DNA of 64,000 nucleotides from MKUN01 sp964481425 (GCA_964481425.1 CAYZTM010000006.1:62001-126000); one strand, 5' to 3'; positions 42,201-51,278 are shown, numbered from the stretch's first letter. Numbers and translations are program-made. The notes: generated by a model from the sequence alone, not told the origin.

Positions 42201-44295
42201 TCAATACCTGAAAGCCAACAGCGAAACACCGACACCAAATGCACCGGTGAAAGTAGATATCAGCAACTTTCTATTGGGGAACATTACGGAGATAATAAGT
42301 AAGGATACCAACCTATTGGCCAATGGCGTATTAAGGGGCAATATCAACATTGCGCAAATAAAACCTGAGCCGAAAATGACAGGCACACTGCAGGTAGAAA
42401 ACCTATCGGTATTAGGCGATACAGTGGGTAACTTGCATGTGGATGTCAATAGCGCTGAAAGTAAGGCGATAGACGCAAAAGTAAAGATTGACGGAAGAGG
42501 TAACGACATCCTTTTAAGTGGCCTGTATTATCCTACCCCGGTAAACAACAACAGTTTTGATATGGACCTCAACATGAATGCACTCAGCCTGCAAAGCATG
42601 GAAGGTCTTACAGGACACGAAATAAAGAACAGCTCCGGTTTCATTCGCGGAAGGCTGCACATAAAAGGAATGGCCGATGCTCCCCTGATAACCGGACAGC
42701 TACATACCGACCAGCTGAGCACTACCGTAGCCATGCTCAATGCTATCTACCGCATGCCTGATGAAAAGATAGTCTTTACTGAAGAAGGCCCCGAATTTAC
42801 CAACTTCAAAATATTGGACAGTTCAGGCAACAAAGCGGTGATCGATGGTAAGGTCCTCACCAAAAACTATCGCGATCTGCAGATGGCGCTGCATGTTAAA
42901 GCACGCGATTGGCACGCCCTGCACTCTACCAGCGTGGACAACGACCTCTTTTATGGCGATTTGTTCCTGAGCACCAACCTTGATATCAAAGGCCCTCCGA
43001 CAGCTCCGAATGTAGATGGCAGCCTGAACATCCTGAAAGACACAAAGTTTACCGTTACCATTCCACAAAAAGACCCTGGCTTAGAAAGCAGGCAAGGCAT
43101 TGTGAAATTTGTCGACATGAGCGATACTGCCGATCGCTATGTGTTGCAACCTAAACCTGCGGACACCGCCCCACGTGCATCCCTGGCGCCCGGCTCTGAT
43201 GTAAACGTGAATATTAAAGTAGATAAGGATGCGGAATTCAGCGTGATCATCGATAAAGCAACCGGCGACTTCCTCCGGGTCAGAGGGGTGGCAGCATTAA
43301 ATACCTCGGTCGACCCAGCAGGCAACCTGATGGTCACCGGCACATACGAACTGAATGAGGGTACCTACCAGTTCAATTATAATTTCATTAAGCGCCGCTT
43401 CGAGATACAAAAAGGGAGTATGATCTCTTTAGCTGGCGATCCCCTGGACGCCAAATTGGATATTACAGCCGTGTACAATGCCAATGTACCGCCTTATGAA
43501 CTGGTTGAGAAACAAGTGCCTGACCCGGCACAGCTCAACTATTATAAACAGCGCCTGCCCTTCCAGGTACAGCTTATTCTTAAAGGCAACCTGATGAAGC
43601 CGGACATAACTTTTAACATCGTTTTGCCCGAAAACAAAATATACAGGCTCTCCGCAGAGCAAATTGATCTCGTCCAGTCAAAGCTCAGCCAGATGCGTAC
43701 AGATACATCAGAGCTTAACAAACAGGTATTCGCGTTGTTGATACTAAACCGATTTGTTGCGGAAGACCCGTTCTCATCCGGGAGTGGTACAGACGCTGCC
43801 TTTGTTGCTAAACAGAGTGTGGGCCGTTTTGTTAGCGAACAGTTGAATAAATTGGCAGGGGGCTTGGTAAAAGGTATTGACCTCACACTCGATCTCGCAT
43901 CTTCAGAAGATTATACCACCGGTGAACGCAGAGAGCGTACTGACCTGAATGTTGCGGCATCCAAACGCTTACTGAATGACCGACTGAAGGTTACAGTAGG
44001 CAATAATTTCGAACTGGAGGGTCCACAGACCGCCAATACCAACCAAAACACGAGTTATATTCCCGGAAACCTCGCTGCAGACTACGATCTCACACCCAAT
44101 GGGCGATATGTGGTCCGGGCCTACAGGCAAGAGCAGGATGAAGGGGTACTGGAAGGTTATGTGACCGAAACCGGCCTGAATTTCATTGTTAGCCTGGACT
44201 ATAACAAATTCAGGAACATCTTCAGAAAACATCACAGGAGAAAGAATACAGAAGGGAAGGATAATACAAACAAAGCAGACACTACCGGTAAATGA
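39229..44295 (+). CDS. tamB: TamB-like translocation and assembly protein
   Basis: A 1688-residue AsmA/TamB-type protein. One N-terminal membrane anchor (about 5-27, IGYILGSIFILLLLLIIFL) is followed by a very long beta-rich periplasmic region of repeated strands. The conserved DUF490/TamB C-terminal domain spans about 1290-1600 (GTYELNEGTYQFNYNFIKRRFEI and the following VQLILKGNLMKPDITFNI). Such proteins span the periplasm and are linked to phospholipid transport and outer-membrane protein assembly. Its stop overlaps the start of tamL by four bases (ATGA), indicating coupled synthesis of the pair. The C terminus is basic (FRKHHRRKN). Confidence 0.9.
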   Translation: MHKVLKTIGYILGSIFILLLLLIIFLNTPYAKHLIRDKAVAFLRKKLKTEVYIGELGYGLPKMVVLKDVLFKDQARDTLLAAHELRVDIDMLKLLKKQVSISRVHLAGIRAHVYRNAPDTNFNFTYIINAFSGSKPKEEKSKAVKDTSSAPFVIDIRKLVLDDIHIRFDDYTGGTRLALDLDKLNLGIKKMDLDSLDFKLKDLSVSGLRTVFLQDTSYLPAKPDTGSSNPQFRLSADNIDLQHIAVHYGNDLNKMLFDLHLGKLELQPKLFDLAAQKAELDKLQLDSTQVKIVMGPTSDIPAKAHMVADTLPQSNWHIIAHQIQLKGINFAMDNDNEPRQKAGMDYAHLNVTKLALEANNILYTGDTINGDIKHLSAKEQSGLDLYELHTRFAYNPRGAALKDLYLQTPNTILQHYVQVAYPSLDALKNNMGSMMLALKLENSIIGIQDILLFAPQLQEQDLLKRNRNGRLKLDAAIYGYMRGLNINELKLSGLGNTVVDINGKLDGLPDADKLHYDLNITQLQSSRNDIEDFVPARELSQIRLPNKFSIKGTVSGTTKDYKPVLILTSTDGNAALKGYVNMSPGKGKEHYDLLVKTQSLDLGRILKKDTLIGEVTADISIRGKGLDLNTMTAALDGAIQSANLKGYTYHDIKIKGKVADKQADIKLNSNDPNARLSIDAHADLRGKYAALKGTLQMDSIDFRAIHLYKTALRTRGIIDIDFPELNPDYPDGILVWRNPVIAANGQRYTTDSLYVSSKPSADTGQNIVLDFDALKAHITGKTPLTKLGDIIQENVNRHYMGTDTTNGFASLKHPVNTDSIPSDYELDLTANVSDRPILHGILPDLKSLDTVHIDGKLKPSLMVLNIIMPQITYGSNEINKAEAHVNGSDSSMTYKVTADEISAGSLHFFKTTASGDITSNSVSANLSIADSADKERFALAASVAQQGDTQVIQLGPGLVLNYDTWNVSEPNKIAIAKEGLYVQNFGISNGGQYLKANSETPTPNAPVKVDISNFLLGNITEIISKDTNLLANGVLRGNINIAQIKPEPKMTGTLQVENLSVLGDTVGNLHVDVNSAESKAIDAKVKIDGRGNDILLSGLYYPTPVNNNSFDMDLNMNALSLQSMEGLTGHEIKNSSGFIRGRLHIKGMADAPLITGQLHTDQLSTTVAMLNAIYRMPDEKIVFTEEGPEFTNFKILDSSGNKAVIDGKVLTKNYRDLQMALHVKARDWHALHSTSVDNDLFYGDLFLSTNLDIKGPPTAPNVDGSLNILKDTKFTVTIPQKDPGLESRQGIVKFVDMSDTADRYVLQPKPADTAPRASLAPGSDVNVNIKVDKDAEFSVIIDKATGDFLRVRGVAALNTSVDPAGNLMVTGTYELNEGTYQFNYNFIKRRFEIQKGSMISLAGDPLDAKLDITAVYNANVPPYELVEKQVPDPAQLNYYKQRLPFQVQLILKGNLMKPDITFNIVLPENKIYRLSAEQIDLVQSKLSQMRTDTSELNKQVFALLILNRFVAEDPFSSGSGTDAAFVAKQSVGRFVSEQLNKLAGGLVKGIDLTLDLASSEDYTTGERRERTDLNVAASKRLLNDRLKVTVGNNFELEGPQTANTNQNTSYIPGNLAADYDLTPNGRYVVRAYRQEQDEGVLEGYVTETGLNFIVSLDYNKFRNIFRKHHRRKNTEGKDNTNKADTTGK

Positions 44296-46571
44296 GATCG
44301 CTTCGTACATACTTGTTCCCATTCACATTGCTGTTGCTCGCTGCATGCAGCAATACCCGGCATCTGCCTGCAGGCGATTCTTTGTTCATCGGCAGCAAGG
44401 TCGGCATCAACGACAATGAAGTGACCGCAAAACAACGCAAGATCATCCGCAAGGACCTCGAAGGTGCTGTGCGCCCCCGCCCCAACAGCAAATTCCTCGG
44501 CATTAGGTTGAAGCTGACATTATACAACCTTGCAGGGCAGCCCAAAAAGAAAAAAGGCCTGCGCAACTGGTTGCGTAATAAGATAGGTGAGCCCCCCGTC
44601 CTCGCCAGCACTTTTGATCTCCAAAAGAACAAAGACATACTGGCCAACACCCTGCAAAACAAAGGTTTCTTTTTCCCTGCTGTGGCCGGCCATACCGAAA
44701 CCTCCAAAAGCAGGAAAACAAAAGCATATTTTGATATAACAACCGGACCGCAGTACCTGATACATAAAACTGTTTTTCCCTCCGATTCATCACTTGTGTC
44801 CCGGGATATTGCAGGCCTTGAAGACAAGACACTCTTAAAGCCCGGTCAACCTTTCAACCTCGACCTGATTAAAGGAGAGCGGGAACGGATAGACAGGGGG
44901 CTCAAAGAAATAGGCTACTATTTCTTCAGCCCGGATTATATTCTTATTAAAGCCGATTCTACGGTCGGCGACCATAAAGTGGACCTGTATGTTACCGTTA
45001 AAGACAGTGCTGTTCCTTACCAGGCATTCAATATTTACGATATTGGCAAGGTCTATATTTACCCTAATTACAGGCTCCACGGTAATAGGCAGGACACCAG
45101 CAAGGAAGGGGCTGTATTCTACAAAGGTTATTACCTGGTAGACCCTAAAAAAACCTTCAAGCCCTACGTATTCACCCAGGCTATGCAGTTCAAACCGGGC
45201 GAAGAGTATAACCGCAAAGACCAAAACATGTCGCTCAACAGGCTCGTTAGCCTAAACACCTTCAAGTTTGTAAAGAACCGGTTTGAGCCACTAAACGATT
45301 CAGTGATCGATGTCTATTACTACCTCACACCGTTCCCACGCAAATCACTGCAATTCCAGTTGGGCGGCCTGACACAAAACGACAGCCGCTATGGCAGCAA
45401 TGCCAGCATTAGCTGGAAGAACCGCAACACCTTTAGAGGTGCGGAGGAACTGGCTATCAGGCTCAGCGGTGGCTTTGAGGCCCAATATGCCGGCGAGGCA
45501 AAAAGACCGAACATCTACCATACCGGCGCCGAGGTCGATCTGAGTGTGCCCCGTTTTCTCGTCCCTTTCACCTACATAAAGGGTTCAAGCTATTTCATTC
45601 CCCGCACCCTTATAAAAGGCAGCTATAACTATGAGTCCCAGTCCGACCTGCTACGCATCAATTCTTATAAGTTCTCATTCGGCTACAACTGGAAGGAGGA
45701 TATACGTAAGGACCATCAATTATATCCCATTAACTTCACCTACGTACACACGGACACACTGGGTCGCGAAAACCTCAACCTTTATTATGGCAATCTTATT
45801 TTCAATGGTATCATACTCGGTCCCACTTATGAGTACACCTACAACTCCCAGGCCGGTGCGCCCCATCGCAACAATGTGTACCTTGATGGACAGATAGACC
45901 TGTCCGGCAACATCCTGGGTCTCGCAGAAAAAGCCGATTATAACGATAACCCCCAAACGCTTTTTGGCAGCACCTATGCACAATACGTAAAACTGCAGGC
46001 CGATGCCCGCTATTACTTTAAATTCTTCCCCGGCTTTGAGTTTGCCAACCGTGTAATGATAGGCTTCGGGTATCCTTATGGCAATTCCTATTCCCTGCCT
46101 AATGTGAAGCAGTTTTACAGCGGTGGCAATAGCAGCCTACGCGGCTTTAGATCACGCCTCGTGGGCCCGGGCACCTTCAACGAAAAATACCTTTTCGGCA
46201 CCAATAATTACATCCAGACTCTTGGCGATATCAAGGCGGAAGGCAACTCAGAGCTCCGGATAAAGGTGTACAAATTTATAAACACCGCCGTTTTTGCTGA
46301 TGCAGGCAATGTCTGGCTCTATAGGGATAACCAAAGTTTTCCGGGTGGCAAGTTCACATCAGATTCTTATAAAGAAATGGCCGCTGATCTCGGTATTGGC
46401 CTCCGTCTCGACTTCAAGATTTTATTACTCCGTTTAGACCTCGGTATGCCTGTACGCAAACCATGGCTGCCGGAAGGGGAACGCTGGGTATTTAACCGCA
46501 TCAATTTCCCCGACCCCTCCTGGCGACGGGACAATCTTATCCTCAACCTGGCCATCGGCTATCCCTTCTAG
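44292..46571 (+). CDS. tamL: BamA/TamA-family outer-membrane protein, lipoprotein form (TamL-like)
   Basis: A 759-residue Omp85-superfamily protein. The N terminus is a lipoprotein signal with lipobox LLAAC and acylation Cys19, a feature described for Bacteroidota TamL and absent from classical TamA. POTRA-like repeats span about 30-330. The 16-strand barrel of the D15 type occupies about 370-759, with the conserved SGGNSSLRGFRSRLVGPG loop and a C-terminal LILNLAIGYPF strand. It partners TamB across the periplasm. The gene is coupled to tamB by a four-base overlap. Confidence 0.9.
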   Translation: MRSLRTYLFPFTLLLLAACSNTRHLPAGDSLFIGSKVGINDNEVTAKQRKIIRKDLEGAVRPRPNSKFLGIRLKLTLYNLAGQPKKKKGLRNWLRNKIGEPPVLASTFDLQKNKDILANTLQNKGFFFPAVAGHTETSKSRKTKAYFDITTGPQYLIHKTVFPSDSSLVSRDIAGLEDKTLLKPGQPFNLDLIKGERERIDRGLKEIGYYFFSPDYILIKADSTVGDHKVDLYVTVKDSAVPYQAFNIYDIGKVYIYPNYRLHGNRQDTSKEGAVFYKGYYLVDPKKTFKPYVFTQAMQFKPGEEYNRKDQNMSLNRLVSLNTFKFVKNRFEPLNDSVIDVYYYLTPFPRKSLQFQLGGLTQNDSRYGSNASISWKNRNTFRGAEELAIRLSGGFEAQYAGEAKRPNIYHTGAEVDLSVPRFLVPFTYIKGSSYFIPRTLIKGSYNYESQSDLLRINSYKFSFGYNWKEDIRKDHQLYPINFTYVHTDTLGRENLNLYYGNLIFNGIILGPTYEYTYNSQAGAPHRNNVYLDGQIDLSGNILGLAEKADYNDNPQTLFGSTYAQYVKLQADARYYFKFFPGFEFANRVMIGFGYPYGNSYSLPNVKQFYSGGNSSLRGFRSRLVGPGTFNEKYLFGTNNYIQTLGDIKAEGNSELRIKVYKFINTAVFADAGNVWLYRDNQSFPGGKFTSDSYKEMAADLGIGLRLDFKILLLRLDLGMPVRKPWLPEGERWVFNRINFPDPSWRRDNLILNLAIGYPF

Positions 46572-46618
46572 CAGCCCCTTCGTTGTTTTCATTATCAAAC
46601 TTTCGTTATTTTGTGCTG

Positions 46619-47179
46619 ATGAGCAAAACAATTCTGACCCTGTTTGGAGAGGAGATCATTCCCGAGGAGGTAAATGCCGTGGGCCGGGGCCGTGCTGCAA
46701 AAAAGCCCAAAAAAGAGGAAGAAGAGGTACCAAAAGAGAAACCGGCGAAAAAGAAAGCTGCTAAAAAAGAAGTAAAGGAAGAAGAAGCCGCTGCCGATGG
46801 TGCTATACCCGATATATATATACCTGCAGCAAAAAAGGGGAAAGACATACTTGATGGCTTTACCGGTGATAAGCAATACTATTCTATCGGCGAGGTAGCT
46901 AAGCTCTTTAATGTAAAGACCTCGCACATCCGCTTCTGGACCAATGAGTTCGCTATGAAAGTGCGTACTACCCGTAAAGGCGACAGGCTCTATACACCCG
47001 CCCAGGTGCATGAGATACGTACCATCTATCACCTCGTGAAAGAACGCGGTTATACCATCAACGGAGCAAAAACAAAGCTTAAAGAACATAAGAAAATGGC
47101 CGGGCAGTCGCTCGACCTGCGCCAGGCATTGCTACAACTCCGCAACAGGCTGGTCACCATCAAGAACCAGCTTGCCTGA
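46619..47179 (+). CDS. MerR-family transcriptional regulator with charged N-terminal extension
   Basis: A 186-residue protein. The start is the ATG at 46619 (MSKTILTLFGEEIIPEEV). Residues 23-65 form a low-complexity Lys/Glu/Ala segment (KKPKKEEEEVPKEKPAKKK). The MerR winged helix begins at YYSIGEVAKLFNVKTSHIRFW (about 87) and continues through RTTRKGDRLYTPAQVHEI. There is no cysteine-rich effector domain; the C terminus is a basic helix. A conserved N-terminal peptide plus disordered linker before the HTH is unusual for MerR proteins. It follows tamL by 47 bases. Target genes and signal are unknown. Confidence 0.82.
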   Translation: MSKTILTLFGEEIIPEEVNAVGRGRAAKKPKKEEEEVPKEKPAKKKAAKKEVKEEEAAADGAIPDIYIPAAKKGKDILDGFTGDKQYYSIGEVAKLFNVKTSHIRFWTNEFAMKVRTTRKGDRLYTPAQVHEIRTIYHLVKERGYTINGAKTKLKEHKKMAGQSLDLRQALLQLRNRLVTIKNQLA

Positions 47180-47183
47180 CGCC

Positions 47184-47711
47184 ATGAAACACCTGCTATT
47201 TATAATACTGATGATCTCAGGCATGCAGCTATCTGCGCAGCAAACATATACCAGCTATATCGACGACAAAACCGGTTTACCGGTATTCCGCGGCACTATC
47301 CGTTTTGAAGACCTGCTCCACGAACCGAAGTTCACCTGGTTCAATGAAAACCTTGAAGATTATACCCCGGAGTATCACGATATGCGTTACCTGGCCGATA
47401 ACCTCCCGCGTTATTCAATGGTGGTATTCATGGGTACCTGGTGCGATGATTCACACTACCTCATACCTAAATTATATAGTCTGCTGAACAAAGTACATTT
47501 CCCTATCTCCCGCCTGACCATGTACGGTGTGGACAGGGATAAGAATGCAAGTGGCAATGAAAAATCAACTTATAAAATAGAGAAAGTCCCAACCATCATA
47601 CTTTACCGTGATGAAAAAGAGGCCGGTCGTATTACCGAGTCGGTTACCAAAAGCATTGAAAGCGACCTGGCTGAACTTATAAGACAGGATATTCTAGAGG
47701 AGAATAAGTAA
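47184..47711 (+). CDS. Exported thioredoxin-fold protein with CxxS site
   Basis: A 175-residue protein starting at the ATG at 47184, five bases after the MerR stop. The signal peptide MKHLLFIILMISGMQLSAQ ends at AQ. The thioredoxin fold has VVFMGTWCDDSHYLIPK with Cys87 and Ser90, so the resolving Cys is missing, and the cis-Pro is in KVPTIILYRDEKEAG. CxxS thioredoxins can act as monothiol isomerases or glutathione-linked enzymes but not as classical disulfide reductases. It is located in the periplasm by prediction. It converges with the glycosyltransferase gene. Confidence 0.82.
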   Translation: MKHLLFIILMISGMQLSAQQTYTSYIDDKTGLPVFRGTIRFEDLLHEPKFTWFNENLEDYTPEYHDMRYLADNLPRYSMVVFMGTWCDDSHYLIPKLYSLLNKVHFPISRLTMYGVDRDKNASGNEKSTYKIEKVPTIILYRDEKEAGRITESVTKSIESDLAELIRQDILEENK

Positions 47712-47718
47712 CAGTTTG

Positions 47719-48735
47719 CTACCCAAACACCGGCTGCACACTTTTCGCCCCCACTTGTTCCATCATTAGTTGTTCCACAACTGCGCTGGCATTATCCGGA
47801 AAATCAACCTTTATTCGCTCCTCTGACAACAACCAGCGGTGTATGTGATCATAATATTTTTTATCCAGCTGTTTGATCACGGGGACGCCCATGTCTTCCA
47901 GGCCTGCAGCATTACAATGCTGCTCATACTGTGCGGTCATGGGTATCACCAGCAGCTTCTTACCCAGGTACAATGCCTCGGCAGGACCTTCAAAACCAGC
48001 CCCGCATAGCACCCCCGTACTGCTGACCATGCTTTTGATGAAAGCATCATTCTCTATAGGCCTGATAGAAATGTTTTTGAACGTAAAAGCTTCTTTGTTA
48101 TGTTTTGAGAATACCTCCCACTGCACCGTATCAAATTTAGACAAATGCGCGATCAGGGCGTTGTCGTCGTAAGCAGGCAGGTACACGGTGTAGTGCCCCT
48201 CATCAGTAGGCTGTATCTCTCGTATCTGTCGCCTGATAACAGGTGTATGTATGTTGGGAGAATATTTCCTGAAATGAAAACCGTAGGCAGCAGTATATGG
48301 GGCGTAATGCTTCAAGACAAGCTTACCGAACCAATCGCTTTCTTTTGGTTTAGGCGCATGTTCATCTATTACAGCGCTCTGGTGGCTAAGGGCTATACAT
48401 GGTATTTTCTTCATTTTGCATGCCCATGCCGATACTGCCTCAAAGTCATTGATCACCAGGTCATAATCCTCTACCCGCAGGCTGCGGATATCTTTTACCA
48501 GGCGGAGTAGCTTCAGGGTTTTGGTGGTCTTCCACAGGTCAACACCGCCTTTGCTGCCAAAGATGAAGCTCATACCGTAAAACTTATATTTTACCGGGAA
48601 TGGGAAAGCCACATCAGCCTGTATGCCGCTGATGAGCACATCTACGTCTCCGTATTTTATTAGTTCGGGATAAATATCCCTGGCACGACTTAAGTGGCCA
48701 TTGCCGGTGCCCTGGATCGCAAAAAGTATTCTCAC
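47719..48735 (-). CDS. GT28-like glycosyltransferase family protein
   Basis: A 338-residue GT-B-like protein. The N-terminal loop is IQGTGNGHLSRARDIYPEL, and the donor-site segment reads GVLCGAGFEGPAEALYLGKKLLVIP followed by QYEQHCNAAGLEDMGV, the pattern of GT28/UDP-glycosyltransferase relatives. No membrane segment is visible. It begins 13 bases after the LpxH-like phosphoesterase, so the pair is probably an operon acting on a lipid or cell-surface precursor. Sugar and acceptor are unknown. Confidence 0.75.
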   Translation of the reverse strand: MRILFAIQGTGNGHLSRARDIYPELIKYGDVDVLISGIQADVAFPFPVKYKFYGMSFIFGSKGGVDLWKTTKTLKLLRLVKDIRSLRVEDYDLVINDFEAVSAWACKMKKIPCIALSHQSAVIDEHAPKPKESDWFGKLVLKHYAPYTAAYGFHFRKYSPNIHTPVIRRQIREIQPTDEGHYTVYLPAYDDNALIAHLSKFDTVQWEVFSKHNKEAFTFKNISIRPIENDAFIKSMVSSTGVLCGAGFEGPAEALYLGKKLLVIPMTAQYEQHCNAAGLEDMGVPVIKQLDKKYYDHIHRWLLSEERIKVDFPDNASAVVEQLMMEQVGAKSVQPVFG

Positions 48736-48748
48736 TACTGTATCATGT

Positions 48749-49642
48749 TTATGCAGCCTCCATCGATCCGGCCATATTTCCTATGTTGCCGCCCGTACTG
48801 CTTTTTACCATATTCAGCTCCTGCATCAGGCTTGCCATGAGTTCTTTCGATGTCTCTTTGGTCTGTTTCTTCTTTTCTATATCCACAGCCTGTGCTACAG
48901 GGTCCTCTAAATATTTATAAACGGTCCACTTCCCGTCTGTATACTCAAGTGATGTTAAATTTTCTATCCAGTCGCCGCTGTTCATATAGGTGATGGTCCC
49001 GTTAGGGGTATCCACATCCCTTATTTCAGGATGATGTATATGACCGCATATCACGAAATCGTAATTGTTCTCTGCAGCTATGCCACATACCGTGTCCTCA
49101 AAATTGTTGATGAACTTCACAGCGCCCTTCACACTGTTCTTTATCTTTTTGGATAAGGATATTTTACCACGGCCCAGTCGCTGCGAGATGAAATTCACGA
49201 ACCGGTTGATCAGTATCAGGGTATCATAGCCAATGGCGCCTAGCTTTGCCAGCCATTTACTATGCTGCATTACCACATCGAACACATCTCCATGGAATAT
49301 CCACACATTAGCGCCGTCTATCTTTAGCGATAATTTATTGGTGATCTTCAGCGAACCTACCTGGAAGTCTTTGAAACGACGCAGCATTTCATCGTGATTA
49401 CCGGGTATGAGATATACTGGTATCTCCTTCGCTATAAGCCCCACCAGGTGCTTTACCACCATCATATGGGTCGAGGGCCAGTACCTCTTGGAAAATTGCC
49501 AGATGTCTATGATATCGCCGTTCAGTATTACGGCTTTAGGCTTGATGCTTTTCAGGTATTGCAGTAGTTCTTTGGCATGACACCCATAGGTCCCTAAGTG
49601 TATGTCCGACAGCACTACAATATCCACTTCTCTTTTCGACAT
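48749..49642 (-). CDS. LpxH-like UDP-2,3-diacylglucosamine diphosphatase family metallophosphoesterase
   Basis: A 297-residue calcineurin-like phosphoesterase. All metal motifs are present: DIHLG with Asp13 and His15, NGDIID, PGNHDE, HGDVFD and CGHIHHPEI. The arrangement resembles LpxH-type enzymes, which cleave UDP-diacylglucosamine to lipid X in lipid A synthesis. A C-terminal ~50-residue charged extension (KKKQTKETSKEL) goes beyond the family core. Bacteroidota have several such paralogues, so the exact substrate is uncertain. It is followed by a glycosyltransferase. The upstream 100-base gap shows a small hairpin but no certain promoter. Confidence 0.8.
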   Translation of the reverse strand: MSKREVDIVVLSDIHLGTYGCHAKELLQYLKSIKPKAVILNGDIIDIWQFSKRYWPSTHMMVVKHLVGLIAKEIPVYLIPGNHDEMLRRFKDFQVGSLKITNKLSLKIDGANVWIFHGDVFDVVMQHSKWLAKLGAIGYDTLILINRFVNFISQRLGRGKISLSKKIKNSVKGAVKFINNFEDTVCGIAAENNYDFVICGHIHHPEIRDVDTPNGTITYMNSGDWIENLTSLEYTDGKWTVYKYLEDPVAQAVDIEKKKQTKETSKELMASLMQELNMVKSSTGGNIGNMAGSMEAA

Positions 49643-49744
49643 TCGCTTGGCTTCTGTGAAGCTTTTGGTTATACAAAATGACGAAACGAATATGAATCTA
49701 ATATTAAGTACCCTTTAATGTATTGTTAAATCAGGCACTGTGGC

Positions 49745-51187
49745 TCATTCTTTGAGCAGGCGGCTTATCTCATCGCCCAACGCATCTCCCAGTCGTGGCA
49801 GGGGTACCTGGCCCGGCTCTGTGGCAAAGTCGCCGTTCTTATCTATCAGGAAGAAGGCAGGTACAGACTGTATCCCGTACAGTTCTGCAAGCAGCGATTT
49901 CCAGCCATCCACATGGGTATGTATGCCCGATAGCCTGTACTTCTCGATCATAGCCTTCCACACCTGGTCATTACCATCTATTGAAACGTATACAAATGCA
50001 ACACTGCTATCCTTGAACTTATTGAACAGCTTATTCTCCAGGCGCAGGTCAAGCGCACCCTGTTCATATGCCCCCGACCAGAAAGTAAGCAATACTACCT
50101 TACCCTTCAGCTCCGATAGTTTGGTATGCGCACCCTGGGGCGTATTGATATCAAAGTCCATTGCCTTCTGTCCCTTCGCAAGGCGACGCATGATAGCTAC
50201 CTGGCGCTCTATGGCAGTGATGTATTTACTGTCCGGCCAGCGCTCCTTGTAGTCGGTGAATAGCCTTTCGGTACGCTCTAGCGGGTACACGCGCGCATTG
50301 GCATACAGCATCGAGCCCACGGCATATTGTGCGGTCAGTATCGGCATGTGCACTATGTCCATATCCATCACACTATCATCCTGTTGATAACGACTTTTCA
50401 GGTCAGGGTCATTGGGGATGTTATTATAACCGGCTGCATTCAGTTTCATTTTATACAGTTGGTCCACATACATCCGGTAGGTCGGCACACCCAACAGGGA
50501 ATCACTGAACAGGTCCGGCATATCCGAGATACTGCCATAATTGGTTGCAGCGATCTTCCTGATATTATAGCTCTTTTCTATTGCCATCTGGTGATACAAG
50601 GGATACTGCATCAACGCGAAATAGCCGAAAAAATGATAGTAGCTCACCCAGAACTGTACAAAGTCTGTCGGCAAGCCGGTCATATGGTTGTTCAGGTACA
50701 GCACTTCTTCCTGCTCCAGGTCGTTCATCTCTCTTTTAAAGGCAGGAGCAGTATCGGCAAAATGTGGCTGCATTTTTACAAGGTAGTTCTCCATAAGCCC
50801 GCGGTCCATGGTATGCTGGGCCACAAAGCCCGCCACATTGGCCCCATTGCCCTTATAGTGCAGGCTGCTGTCAAATTTCTTGCCTTCCGACCACAACTCC
50901 AGGTCATAACCGGGCTCTACCACCAGGTCGGCCTTCATGCCCCCATGCTTTAGCATTACCTGCGTGAATTTCTCCTTCACCTTAAGCGTTGCACTGAAGC
51001 TCCCGTCCCGGTTCAGCAACAGGCCTATCTCCACAGGGTCATAGGCTATCCTGCTGTTATTGTAGCTTATATAGACACTGTCCGATATCGGGGTGTGTAT
51101 CCTGCCCTTCAACTGCACCACACCATCTGCACGCGATGTGGTAACGAATAGGCAGGAAAAAAGAAAGAATAAAAGGTACTGTTTCAA
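49745..51187 (-). CDS. TlpA/AhpC-TSA-like exported protein without redox cysteines
   Basis: A 480-residue protein with signal peptide (MKQYLLFFLFSCLFVTTSRA), an N-terminal DUF4369-like beta domain (about 22-120), a helical middle domain and a C-terminal thioredoxin-like domain (about 345-480). In TlpA proteins the helix after KVVLLTFW carries CxxC; here it reads FWSGAYEQGAL, so both cysteines are lost. The cis-Pro is kept in QSVPAFFLIDKNG. Disulfide chemistry is thus excluded; binding or scaffolding is possible. The gene stands alone after the metH terminator. Confidence 0.8.
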   Translation of the reverse strand: MKQYLLFFLFSCLFVTTSRADGVVQLKGRIHTPISDSVYISYNNSRIAYDPVEIGLLLNRDGSFSATLKVKEKFTQVMLKHGGMKADLVVEPGYDLELWSEGKKFDSSLHYKGNGANVAGFVAQHTMDRGLMENYLVKMQPHFADTAPAFKREMNDLEQEEVLYLNNHMTGLPTDFVQFWVSYYHFFGYFALMQYPLYHQMAIEKSYNIRKIAATNYGSISDMPDLFSDSLLGVPTYRMYVDQLYKMKLNAAGYNNIPNDPDLKSRYQQDDSVMDMDIVHMPILTAQYAVGSMLYANARVYPLERTERLFTDYKERWPDSKYITAIERQVAIMRRLAKGQKAMDFDINTPQGAHTKLSELKGKVVLLTFWSGAYEQGALDLRLENKLFNKFKDSSVAFVYVSIDGNDQVWKAMIEKYRLSGIHTHVDGWKSLLAELYGIQSVPAFFLIDKNGDFATEPGQVPLPRLGDALGDEISRLLKE

Positions 51188-51246
51188 AACTTTTGTTATT
51201 TACTATTTATACACGGCAATATAGCATATTGACGGTTAATATTATC

Positions 51247-51278
51247 AAAAAAACAGGGCTACCCTTAAGGACAGCCCT
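51247..51278 (-). terminator. Terminator of the methionine synthase gene
   Basis: Arms AGGGCT and AGCCCT enclose a CCTTAAGG palindrome, and on the minus strand T7 follows. It lies about 30 bases after the stop at 51306. Confidence 0.78.
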
